NCBI RefSeq assembly: GCF_031846385.1
Contig: NZ_JAVRHV010000007.1
Location: forward strand, 62,001-126,000
Reading direction: 5' to 3'
Length of the DNA: 64,000 bases
DNA from: Urechidicola vernalis
Lineage (GTDB): Bacteria; Bacteroidota; Bacteroidia; Flavobacteriales; Flavobacteriaceae
Below the pieces are notes generated by a model. It did no database searches, was not told the origin of the DNA, and saw only the letters and a list, made by a program, of their open reading frames with translations. Each line of letters begins with the position of its first letter. The stretch's first letter is position 1. This document shows, in pieces, positions 50,834-59,063 of the stretch. A program made the translations under genes and the position numbers.

Positions 50834-52525
50834 TTAGTATCCAACAGCACCACCATCCGGTCTTACAGTATCAGCGGCACCAGTGATTATTTTGTTTTCA
50901 GAATCATACGTTATGCCCATTAGAACACCTAAACGAGTTCTACTTCGTGTCTTATGTCCCATTGCCTCGAGTGCTTTTCTAGTATCGGGAGAAAGTAAAT
51001 CTTTTTCATAGGTTAACACATCTGGTAACCATTGATGGTGAACCTTCATGTTTTCAATTGCGCGGTCAATCGGCATTTCAAATTCCAATACATTTAATAC
51101 GGTTTGAAACACAGTATTGATGATGGTTCTTCCACCTGGACTACCAATTACAAGATATGGTTTCCCATCTTTACCAACTATGGTTGGTGTCATGCTAGAC
51201 AACATTCTTTTTTCCGGTTTAATTAGATTTGCAGCAGATCCAATTTGCCCTGTCGTTGTAGTTACTCCTTTTTGCGGATTGAAATCTCCCATTTCATTAT
51301 TAAAGATGAAACCTAATTCTGGAATTCCAGTTTTGGAACCATAACTAGACTCTAAGGTGTAGGTTAAGGAAACTGCATTTCCATCTTTATCCATAATCGA
51401 GATATGTGTCGTGTTGTCACCATCATAAATCTGACCATATTTTGTAGGGTCACTAACCGATGCTTTTTGCATGTCTAGATTGTCAAATCGGTTTTGCGCA
51501 TGCTCCTTTGACGTTAGTTTGTCTAAAGGCATATCTAAATTGAAATCAGGATCTCCTAAATGCTCGGCTCTATCTGCAAAGGCTCTTCGCATAGCCTCGG
51601 CCATAATATGAACATATTCGGTAGAATTGAATTCAACTTTTTCAAAATCTACCAATTCCATCATATTCATCATTTCAATTAAAGCAACTCCACCAGAACT
51701 TGGTGGGGGCATTGAATAAATATCATAACCTTTGTAAGTGCCCTTCATCGGTTTTCTTTCAATTGCTTCGTATTTGGCAAGGTCTTCTTCGGTAATTATT
51801 CCGCCATTTTCTTTCATGTGATTTGCAATGATCTTAGCAACTTTACCTTTATAGAAACCATCTTTTCCTTGATCTCTAATGATTGAAAGTGTGTTCGCTA
51901 AAGCCGGTTGTTTCCATATTTCAGTTGGTTTAACACGTACTTTTTTATCATTTAAAAAATAGTTCGCCATAAAGGGATATACGGTATCGGAAAAATTTTC
52001 AGCGGCTCTATTTAAGGACCAGTTAAATTCGAATCCATTTTTTGCTTGTTGCACCGCTGGGTCTACCAATTCATTCCATGGTAGTTTTCCATATTTTTGA
52101 TGTGCTTTATACAAGCCAGCAACAGTACCAGGAACACCTACTGCTGTTAGTTCTGTTCTGCGCCTGCTGTAAACCACATCACCATTTTCATGGAGATACA
52201 TGTCTTCAGTAGCCGCCAATGGTGCTTTTTCTCTAAAATCTATTGTGGTTGCTTCTCCATCAGCATCCATAAAAACAATAAAGCCACCACCACCAATATT
52301 TCCTGCGGATGGTAGAGTAACTGCTAAGGAAAAAGCAGTAGCAACTGCTGCATCAATGGCGTTACCACCTTTTTTTAATACGGAAACTCCAACATTAGAT
52401 GATAATTTGTTAGATGACACCACCATTCCGTTTTTTCCGTAGGTCTGAGAAAGTAGCGTTGTTGTTATAAATAGAAATAATAATGAAAGCGTAAGTGCTT
52501 TCGTTTGGTGAGCAAGGTATTTCAT
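50834..52525 (-). CDS. ggt: gamma-glutamyltranspeptidase
   Basis: The 563-residue protein has a signal peptide (ends TTTLLSQ), the large-subunit block GMVVSSNKLSSNVGVSVLKK then GGNAIDAAVATAFSLAV, and the autocleavage/nucleophile Thr in DGDNTTHISIMDKDGNAV near residue 378. GSPGGRTIINTV near 470 is the glycine-rich loop. It hydrolyses or transfers the gamma-glutamyl group of glutathione and related peptides in the periplasm. The residue spacing is full length with both subunits intact. Confidence 0.94.
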   Translation of the reverse strand: MKYLAHQTKALTLSLLFLFITTTLLSQTYGKNGMVVSSNKLSSNVGVSVLKKGGNAIDAAVATAFSLAVTLPSAGNIGGGGFIVFMDADGEATTIDFREKAPLAATEDMYLHENGDVVYSRRRTELTAVGVPGTVAGLYKAHQKYGKLPWNELVDPAVQQAKNGFEFNWSLNRAAENFSDTVYPFMANYFLNDKKVRVKPTEIWKQPALANTLSIIRDQGKDGFYKGKVAKIIANHMKENGGIITEEDLAKYEAIERKPMKGTYKGYDIYSMPPPSSGGVALIEMMNMMELVDFEKVEFNSTEYVHIMAEAMRRAFADRAEHLGDPDFNLDMPLDKLTSKEHAQNRFDNLDMQKASVSDPTKYGQIYDGDNTTHISIMDKDGNAVSLTYTLESSYGSKTGIPELGFIFNNEMGDFNPQKGVTTTTGQIGSAANLIKPEKRMLSSMTPTIVGKDGKPYLVIGSPGGRTIINTVFQTVLNVLEFEMPIDRAIENMKVHHQWLPDVLTYEKDLLSPDTRKALEAMGHKTRSRTRLGVLMGITYDSENKIITGAADTVRPDGGAVGY

Positions 52526-52558
52526 TTGAATTATAAAAAGTTAGAATAACAAATAAAC

Positions 52559-52590
52559 AAAAAAACCACATCATAAAGATGTGGTTTTTG
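52559..52590 (-). terminator. terminator after pruA
   Basis: AAAAACCACATC and GATGTGGTTTTT form a strong stem around a short loop. Confidence 0.88.
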
Positions 52591-52609
52591 AATTAATATA
52601 GGTTTAAAA

Positions 52610-54235
52610 TTATCCTAAAAATGGATATCTATAATCTGTTGGTGGCACCAAGGCTTCTTTCATTGTTCTTGGCGAAACCCAACGTAACAAGTTCCAGATA
52701 GAACCTGCTTTATCGTTTGTTCCAGAACCACGACTTCCTCCAAATGGTTGTTGTCCTACAACTGCGCCTGTTGGCTTGTCATTTATATAGAAGTTACCTG
52801 CAGCATTTTGCAATGCTTTGGCAGCAAAGTCAATTGCATATCTGTCTTGACTAAAGATAGCACCTGTTAAGGCGTATTCAGATGTTTCATCAACCAATGT
52901 TAACGTATTTTTCCAATCTGCATCTTCGTAGACGAATACAGTTAAAACAGGACCAAATAACTCAGTACACATGGTTGTGTATTTTGGGTTTGAAGTTACA
53001 ATCACTGTAGGTTCTATAAAGTATCCTTTAGATTTGTCATACCCACCACCTACAATAACTTCTGCATCAGCATCGTCTTTAACTTGGTCTAAATATGAAG
53101 AAATTTTATCAAAAGAACCTTCATGAATTACCGCATTGATAAAGTTAGATGGATCTTCCGGACTTCCCATTTTAAATGAGTTTACATCTTTTACCAATTG
53201 GTCTTTAACTGCTGGCCAAATACTTTTTGGAATATAAGATCTTGATGCTGCAGAACATTTTTGTCCTTGGTACTCAAAGGCACCTCTAGACATTGCTGTA
53301 GCTACCTGATTTGGGTTCGAAGATGGATGTGCCCAAATAAAATCTTTCCCTCCAGTTTCTCCAACAATTCTTGGATATGATCTGTACATGTTAATGTTAT
53401 TTCCAATTTGCGCCCATAAATGTTTAAAGATGTGCGTTGAACCTGTAAAGTGCAATCCTGCAAAATCTTTATGATTTAAAACAACATCACTAATCATTGC
53501 TGGATCTCCGTAAACAACATTTACAACACCATCAGGTAAACCTGCTTCTTTAAATAGCTCTACAATTACCTGAGCAGAATATACTTGGCTATCAGAAGGT
53601 TTCCAAACACATACATTACCTAACATTGCAGGAGCAGCAAATAAGTTTGCAGCAATTGCAGTAAAGTTAAACGGTGTAACAGCGTAGATAAATCCTTCTA
53701 GTGGGCGGTATTCCATTCTGTTCCAGATTCCCTTATCAGAAATAGGTTGATTCTGATAAATCTCTGTCATAAACTGAACATTGAATGTTAAGAAATCAAT
53801 CAACTCACAAGACGCATCAATTTCTGCTTGGAATACATTTTTAGACTGCGCTAACATCGTAGCAGCATTCATTTTTGCTCTGTATGGTCCTGCTAATAAT
53901 TCGGCAGCTTTTAAGAAAATAGCAGCTCTATGCTCCCAAGGCATGTTTGCCCAATCTTCTTTAGCAGCTAAGGCTTTTTCAATGGCCAATTCAACATGTT
54001 GTTTTTCGGCTTTATGATAAGTTCCTAAAATATGTTTGTGATCGTGCGGAGGTGACATTGTTGCCGTATCTCCAGTTCTGACTTCTTCAGAACCTATGTA
54101 CATTGGAACATCAATTGTTTCATTGTACATCTTTTTATAAGTGTTTAATACATTCTCGCGTTCTGGTGTTCCAGGTGCGTATGATTTTACCGGTTCGTTC
54201 ACTGCTTTAGGAACGTTAAAAAATGCATTTGCCAT
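52610..54235 (-). CDS. pruA: L-glutamate gamma-semialdehyde dehydrogenase (PruA)
   Basis: The 541-residue protein is the short, monofunctional form of P5C dehydrogenase seen in Bacteroidota and eukaryotes. It has VTPFNFTAIAANLFAAPAML near residue 190, VWKPSDSQVYSAQ, FTGSTHIF, GETGGKDF with the general-base Glu, and the catalytic Cys in EYQGQKCSAASRSYIP near 328. It oxidises glutamate semialdehyde to glutamate in proline and arginine breakdown. No proline dehydrogenase gene is adjacent. Its promoter is a TAATTTTG box at 54264. Confidence 0.95.
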   Translation of the reverse strand: MANAFFNVPKAVNEPVKSYAPGTPERENVLNTYKKMYNETIDVPMYIGSEEVRTGDTATMSPPHDHKHILGTYHKAEKQHVELAIEKALAAKEDWANMPWEHRAAIFLKAAELLAGPYRAKMNAATMLAQSKNVFQAEIDASCELIDFLTFNVQFMTEIYQNQPISDKGIWNRMEYRPLEGFIYAVTPFNFTAIAANLFAAPAMLGNVCVWKPSDSQVYSAQVIVELFKEAGLPDGVVNVVYGDPAMISDVVLNHKDFAGLHFTGSTHIFKHLWAQIGNNINMYRSYPRIVGETGGKDFIWAHPSSNPNQVATAMSRGAFEYQGQKCSAASRSYIPKSIWPAVKDQLVKDVNSFKMGSPEDPSNFINAVIHEGSFDKISSYLDQVKDDADAEVIVGGGYDKSKGYFIEPTVIVTSNPKYTTMCTELFGPVLTVFVYEDADWKNTLTLVDETSEYALTGAIFSQDRYAIDFAAKALQNAAGNFYINDKPTGAVVGQQPFGGSRGSGTNDKAGSIWNLLRWVSPRTMKEALVPPTDYRYPFLG

Positions 54236-54263
54236 GTCTAAAAATTTAAATATTTTTGGACGA

Positions 54264-54271
54264 CAAAATTA
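54264..54271 (-). promoter_or_regulatory. -7 box for pruA
   Basis: The minus strand reads TAATTTTG, 28 bp before the pruA start. Confidence 0.5.
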
Positions 54272-54371
54272 CGAAATTCTTAATCAGTTTGATAGTAAAT
54301 TAGTTAGATATATTATGAATATATTAAAGTTGGTTAATATTGTACTATCAAAATTATCAGAATCATAAAAT

Positions 54372-55052
54372 ATGTGCACAGTTACTTTTTTACCATTAAG
54401 CGATACCAATTTTATATTAACATCGAGTAGGGACGTACCCTTTGCTAGGGAAAAAGCAAGTGCACCTAAAGAATATATAGAAGATGGGGTAAAGATTACC
54501 TATCCAAAAGATGGAGATGCTGGCGGTTCTTGGATTGGGAGCAGCGAAAAGAAACGTTTGATATGTTTGCTAAATGGAGGGTATAAAGATCATGTAATTC
54601 AAGATTCTTATAGAGCAAGTAGGGGTTTGATTGTTAAGGAACTTTTAAAGGCTTCTGATACTAAAAATGCGCTATCAACTATAGATTTAACCAATATTGA
54701 ACCTTTTACTTTAGTTGTTATAGATTGGAATGATGGGATTGAATTATTAGATTTTGTGTGGACTGGTGAAAAGAGACATTTGTTTAGCATTCCTAAAACG
54801 CCACATATTTGGTCATCATCTACCTTGTATGATGATGCTACAAAAAAGTTGAGAGAAGATTGGTTTGAAGATTGGCAAAACAAGCAAGCCGGATTTAAGC
54901 AGTCAGATATATTGAAGTTTCATAAAACAGCAGGCATTGGCAATCCAGAAACCGATGTATTAATGAAGCGAAAAGGTGGAGGTACAGTGAGTATTACCAC
55001 TGTATCATTGGCCAATGACAAGGCAGTTTTTGACTATGAAGCCATTGATTAG
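54372..55052 (+). CDS. NRDE (TANGO2)-family protein
   Basis: The 226-residue protein starts MCTVTFLPLSDTNFILTSSR, with Cys2 at the position of an Ntn-type nucleophile, and carries GGSWIGSSEKKRLICLLNGG near residue 55, typical of the family. The NRDE motif itself is replaced by SSRDVP, as in several bacterial members. Function is not established; eukaryotic TANGO2 is linked to heme and lipid handling. It is convergent with the DUF3667 gene, overlapping by four bases. Confidence 0.83.
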   Translation: MCTVTFLPLSDTNFILTSSRDVPFAREKASAPKEYIEDGVKITYPKDGDAGGSWIGSSEKKRLICLLNGGYKDHVIQDSYRASRGLIVKELLKASDTKNALSTIDLTNIEPFTLVVIDWNDGIELLDFVWTGEKRHLFSIPKTPHIWSSSTLYDDATKKLREDWFEDWQNKQAGFKQSDILKFHKTAGIGNPETDVLMKRKGGGTVSITTVSLANDKAVFDYEAID

Positions 55053-56209
55053 TCTAGCATAAACGCTAATACAGAAATTATCATAACAGCAAATGCTGCA
55101 AGGGTAGAGTATACCCAATTAAGTAATACGAATTTTATAAATGTTTTTATAACACCTTGTTGATAGAATTTTCGTAGCGCTAAGAATAGATAAATTAAAA
55201 AAAGCAACATAAAAATCCAAAAATTCTCATAATTAGAGACCAAACCAACTAAAGTAGAAATTAGAAGTAACAAAAAGAAGACAGTCTGTGTATGGAAAAC
55301 AAATACCAAATGTTCCATATAATTCATATGTTTTCTGTAGTAGAACAACTTTAATGAAAGAGCAAACAGAGGTAAGAAAATAAAGAGGCCAATCGAAAAA
55401 TAAGAAATTGACTTGTTAATAAGGGGTGCAAAATTTTGATTTTCTATCAGATCTACATTCTTTTTGATTCGAGTTGCCTGTTCAAAATAAAACGAGTTCC
55501 AAAAGTTTACAGGATAACCGAGTTTTTTCAAACTGGTTTCAGTTTGATGTTTACCAGGATTGTTAACCAAAAATGAATAGAAATCTTCGATTTTGTCAGA
55601 TCTGGAAATACTATCAAATTGATGATTTTTTCTGTCAATATTATAAATGGTATCGACTATCATTTTTGAAAAATTAAAACCTCCCGAGGTCTTTTTAATG
55701 ATTTCATTTTTTACCGAATCTCTTATCATTTTATTTTCAACTAAAAGAGAGTCTACCAATACCTTTTCCTTTTCATCGAGGTTTGCTACTCCTTGCTGTA
55801 ATAGCGAGTCAATAACTGCAACATCATTCTCATTTATATTTGGATCGAAATTTATTTCATCAAAATTAGAGGTCCATCCAAAAATCAAAAAGAACAAAAT
55901 GGAAACATGTAAATACATTTGAAATGGATTTACATAGCGTTTTCGTTTTCCATCAATAAAATCTTTAGAAACTTTTCCAGGTTTAAAAATAAGAGGCACT
56001 ATGGTTGTCCAAAATCGAGAATCGTAATTGAAAAATCCAGAAATTAACTGACCTAAAAAACTTGAAAAAGACAATTTCTCTACATTTTTCTGACCACAAT
56101 AGGAACAGAAATTATCATCTGCAGCCAATGGTTTACCACAGTTTAAACACTCTGGTAAAACAGATTTAATGGTAGAAACCTCTTTTTTCTTTCTAAGACG
56201 CAATTTCAT
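55049..56209 (-). CDS. DUF3667 zinc-ribbon membrane protein
   Basis: The 386-residue protein opens with a zinc ribbon, CLNCGKPLAADDNFCSYCGQ (residues about 21-40). The family block FNYDSRFWTTIVPLIFKPGK then VSKDFIDGKRKRYVNPFQMY follows near residues 58-98, then a helix, a long soluble segment, and four hydrophobic helices after residue 265. The family is confined largely to Bacteroidota and has no known role. Confidence 0.87.
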   Translation of the reverse strand: MKLRLRKKKEVSTIKSVLPECLNCGKPLAADDNFCSYCGQKNVEKLSFSSFLGQLISGFFNYDSRFWTTIVPLIFKPGKVSKDFIDGKRKRYVNPFQMYLHVSILFFLIFGWTSNFDEINFDPNINENDVAVIDSLLQQGVANLDEKEKVLVDSLLVENKMIRDSVKNEIIKKTSGGFNFSKMIVDTIYNIDRKNHQFDSISRSDKIEDFYSFLVNNPGKHQTETSLKKLGYPVNFWNSFYFEQATRIKKNVDLIENQNFAPLINKSISYFSIGLFIFLPLFALSLKLFYYRKHMNYMEHLVFVFHTQTVFFLLLLISTLVGLVSNYENFWIFMLLFLIYLFLALRKFYQQGVIKTFIKFVLLNWVYSTLAAFAVMIISVLAFMLD

Positions 56210-56265
56210 TTAATGGAGAATTATGCCACTAAAATAATCAATCAAAACAGAATGTGAAACAAGAA

Positions 56266-56652
56266 TTAATTTAAGGCACCCGATGCCAATAATTGAAATG
56301 TAGGAATTTGTACTAAAAATGGTTTTGTAGTTGTGAAATTTACCATTTCATAATAGCCATTCATTGCTCCAAGTGTACTAGTTAATAAACAATGTGATCT
56401 GTAGCTGTGTGACCCTCCGGGTTTTAAAATTGGTTTCTTACCTACAACTCCTGCACCCTCTACAATTTCGATATTATTTAGGGAATCAAATATATTCCAA
56501 TGACGTGCTAATAACTGAACGGAATCGTTACTTTGATTTTCTATGGTTATTTTATAATCAAAGGCGTAGTGTAAACGTTCATGATGGTAACTTGTACCAA
56601 CGAAGTTAGTTTCTACAGAAATTTTAATACCATTTGTTACTTGTTGAACCAT
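56266..56652 (-). CDS. apaG: ApaG/Co2+-Mg2+ efflux-associated protein
   Basis: The 128-residue protein matches ApaG in length and pattern: VTNGIKISVETNFVG at the start, DYKITIENQSNDSVQLLARH then WNIFDSLNNIEIVEGAGVVG in the centre, and the Gly-rich KPILKPGGSHSYRS. It is a fibronectin III-like beta-sandwich. ApaG has been linked to cobalt resistance and diadenosine tetraphosphate levels in enterobacteria; the molecular role is unclear. Confidence 0.93.
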   Translation of the reverse strand: MVQQVTNGIKISVETNFVGTSYHHERLHYAFDYKITIENQSNDSVQLLARHWNIFDSLNNIEIVEGAGVVGKKPILKPGGSHSYRSHCLLTSTLGAMNGYYEMVNFTTTKPFLVQIPTFQLLASGALN

Positions 56653-56706
56653 AATAACTTATTGCTAAGTTGGGTGTAAAAATAAGACTTTTTTATGAGT
56701 AGTACA

Positions 56707-57957
56707 TCAATTTAAGATTCTGTCCGATTTTCCATATCCAATACCAACTACCTGATCATAACGAGCCCCGAATGGCCTGTAGTATACCAAAACGGTATAA
56801 TCGTTCTCTGTTAAGTGAAAAGAACCGTCAATGTCATGATTACTTCTGTTACCGTCTTTATCTATAGTTATATACTGGTAATTGTAAAAACCTTGTTTCA
56901 TTAAAACAATCGCTTCGTATTTTCCAGTATCGGGATTCATCTTCATTTCAAATTCTTCTCTGGCTTCCCAATTGTTATAAGCCCCATTGATATAAATTTG
57001 TTTTCCTCTTAAATCTTCTAAGGATTGTAAAGAAAAGAACACCCAGGTATAGTCAGCATCTAGATCTGGGTTCTGACCCCCATCAATTGTTCTAATTACA
57101 AAGTTTCCGTTGATGTCTGGATTTAATGAATAAGGGAGGTCTATGCGTTCTTCGTCTGTAAACAGGATCGTATGGTACAAGTTCGGACCAGAATCAACTC
57201 TAGCAATTTCAATATTAGCATCTCTAACACCTTTACTATCGAAATAACGAAATTCATTTCCAGCCCAAAAATTGGTTTCATTTACATATTTGTAAATAAG
57301 TTGCTGCCCTCTATAGTATTGAGGTTTTAAATGTGTCATTGCTGTATTCCAATCGTTATTTTGCATTAACACAACCTTTACTTCTTCAGAAGGATTGTTA
57401 ATTATTACATTTGGGTATTTGATATCAAATTCAACATATTGCTTGGTGTCGTATGCACTTAAATCGCGAGAGCGTCGTATTTCAATTCCAGCGCTAACTT
57501 TCTGTTCATACAAAACAAATTTTCGTACAAAAGCTATTTGATCGAATTCATCGTATACGGTTATTTTATAATTACCGGTTAGTCTAAATTTAGTTTCGTT
57601 GTTAGGAAAAGTAACCTTGTAATGTGTGTAAAATTGAAGTGTGTTAAACGAGTTCTCATAGTTTCTTATACGATCTGTTTGATAACCAATTAAGTATTCT
57701 CTATCAGACAATCCGGAAGGATTCCAATCAAAATCATAGTGTTCAATTTTGTAGTAATACTCTTTTTGATCCGCTTCCAAATCATCAAATGACAGTTCAA
57801 ATTTTTCGCCCATGCGCATTATAGGAACATATCTGTTCGGAGCCAAGGGCCTTAAAACAACGCTTTTTACATGATTTGCCTGTGGCGGATAGGCTAATTG
57901 AGCAGATGAAAAGGTAGATAAGAACAGGGCAAAAAGGAATACAATCTTTTTAATCAT
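56707..57957 (-). CDS. type IX secretion system plug protein (DUF5103)
   Basis: The 416-residue exported protein (signal ends STFSSAQ) is a DUF5103 member: YKIEHYDFDWNPSGLSDREY near residue 66, RNYENSFNTLQFYTHYKVTF, and a C-terminal Ig-like domain with YNYQYITIDKDGNRS. This family plugs the SprA translocon on the periplasmic side in type IX secretion. It supports a gliding or T9SS-secreting flavobacterium. The gene has its own -7 box at 57983. Confidence 0.88.
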   Translation of the reverse strand: MIKKIVFLFALFLSTFSSAQLAYPPQANHVKSVVLRPLAPNRYVPIMRMGEKFELSFDDLEADQKEYYYKIEHYDFDWNPSGLSDREYLIGYQTDRIRNYENSFNTLQFYTHYKVTFPNNETKFRLTGNYKITVYDEFDQIAFVRKFVLYEQKVSAGIEIRRSRDLSAYDTKQYVEFDIKYPNVIINNPSEEVKVVLMQNNDWNTAMTHLKPQYYRGQQLIYKYVNETNFWAGNEFRYFDSKGVRDANIEIARVDSGPNLYHTILFTDEERIDLPYSLNPDINGNFVIRTIDGGQNPDLDADYTWVFFSLQSLEDLRGKQIYINGAYNNWEAREEFEMKMNPDTGKYEAIVLMKQGFYNYQYITIDKDGNRSNHDIDGSFHLTENDYTVLVYYRPFGARYDQVVGIGYGKSDRILN

Positions 57958-57982
57958 AACAAGTTTTGGACAAGAGTTATGC

Positions 57983-57990
57983 CAAAGATA
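57983..57990 (-). promoter_or_regulatory. -7 box for the T9SS plug gene
   Basis: The minus strand reads TATCTTTG, 26 bp before the start codon. Confidence 0.55.
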
Positions 57991-57996
57991 ATTGAT

Positions 57997-58419
57997 TTAT
58001 TTTTTAACCAATCGTAAAACCTCCTCACCACTTTCTTCGTGATAATATTGTTTTAAGAATTCGAATCCATATTTGTCATAAAATGCTCTACCGATACTGT
58101 TTTTTTCAAAAACTTCAACCTCTAATGTTTCATGTTCTGAACTAATATATTTGACCAATTGTGTTCCAATTCCTTTTGAATGGCTAGAAGGCGTTACAAA
58201 TAAGCCACCTATTTCATTGCCAATCATACTAATAAAACCTAGTATTTCTCCTTCAATTTCGTACACCCAAGTATCAGAATTTGGCATGTATAAATTGCGC
58301 ATGTCATTTTTAACCTTATCCACAAAAACGGCGTCTAAAAACGGATGTGCCATGCTAGATGCTTCAATCCATATTAACATTAAGGCATCTAAATCTTCTG
58401 GTGTATGCTTTCTAATCAT
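57997..58419 (-). CDS. GNAT-family N-acetyltransferase
   Basis: The 140-residue protein is a single GNAT domain. The acetyl-CoA loop is VTPSSHSKGIGTQLVKYISS near residue 76. The C-terminal FEKNSIGRAFYDKYGFEFLK and EESGEEVLRL resemble the YjaB-type acetyltransferases. No substrate can be read. Confidence 0.87.
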   Translation of the reverse strand: MIRKHTPEDLDALMLIWIEASSMAHPFLDAVFVDKVKNDMRNLYMPNSDTWVYEIEGEILGFISMIGNEIGGLFVTPSSHSKGIGTQLVKYISSEHETLEVEVFEKNSIGRAFYDKYGFEFLKQYYHEESGEEVLRLVKK

Positions 58420-58448
58420 TGGTTTTGGTTTTGTTAGATATAACTAAG

Positions 58449-58952
58449 TTAATCAATTTTTAATAAATGTTTTGGTATTGGAAACTTAGCAGATTCCATT
58501 TGGCATGTCCAACTTGCAATCCACCATCTATTTTCTGAATAAATAAGTTGTATACTATTCACTCCTTTGAAATCTGAAGGTGTATCCTTTTCTGTTCTAA
58601 TTTCAAATGCGCTCCAAACCTGAGCCATGTTTCCGTAAGTTTCTACTGTTCTACCCAATTCATTTTCGTACATATCTACCTTACCAGTTAAAGCAAACGG
58701 AATATATTCCGCTTCTAACGGGTGTTTGTCTACATTACCATCCTCATTAATTCGTGTAATTTGCACATCAGGCACATGTAAAAATTCATCTCTTTCAAAT
58801 TGATATGAATCTTCTTTTGCTCCAGAGATGACGTCATAATATGCAGTAATTATTGCATCTATGGATTCAACATCTTTTTGATAAGGACTTTCTGTGTTTT
58901 GAGCAAAAGTAGTTATAGATAAAAAACAGAATAACAATAGGAAATTTTTCAT
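58449..58952 (-). CDS. exported NTF2-like protein, unknown function
   Basis: The 167-residue protein has a signal peptide (ends TTFAQ) and a cone-shaped NTF2/SnoaL-like fold pattern. IDAIITAYYDVISGAKEDSY near residue 30 and a central MAQVWSAFEIRTEKD are followed by a terminal LIYSENRWWIASWTCQ. Such domains bind small ligands or act as subunits. It lies 30 bp before the GNAT gene on the same strand. Confidence 0.72.
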   Translation of the reverse strand: MKNFLLLFCFLSITTFAQNTESPYQKDVESIDAIITAYYDVISGAKEDSYQFERDEFLHVPDVQITRINEDGNVDKHPLEAEYIPFALTGKVDMYENELGRTVETYGNMAQVWSAFEIRTEKDTPSDFKGVNSIQLIYSENRWWIASWTCQMESAKFPIPKHLLKID

Positions 58953-58984
58953 AGAAATTGATTTGAAATTTAGTTGGTTCCATA

Positions 58985-58992
58985 CAAATATA
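58985..58992 (-). promoter_or_regulatory. -7 box for the NTF2-like gene
   Basis: The minus strand reads TATATTTG, 32 bp before the start codon. Confidence 0.55.
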
Positions 58993-59008
58993 CTTTTATT
59001 ACCAATAA

Positions 59009-59037
59009 AAAAGCCCCCAATTTCTTGAGGGCTTTTA
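59009..59037 (-). terminator. terminator of the ABC export operon
   Basis: AAAAAAGCCCCCAA and TTGAGGGCTTTT form a stem with T-runs just beyond the permease stop. Confidence 0.8.
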
Positions 59038-59063
59038 ACTAATCAACATCTGGGTATACTAGG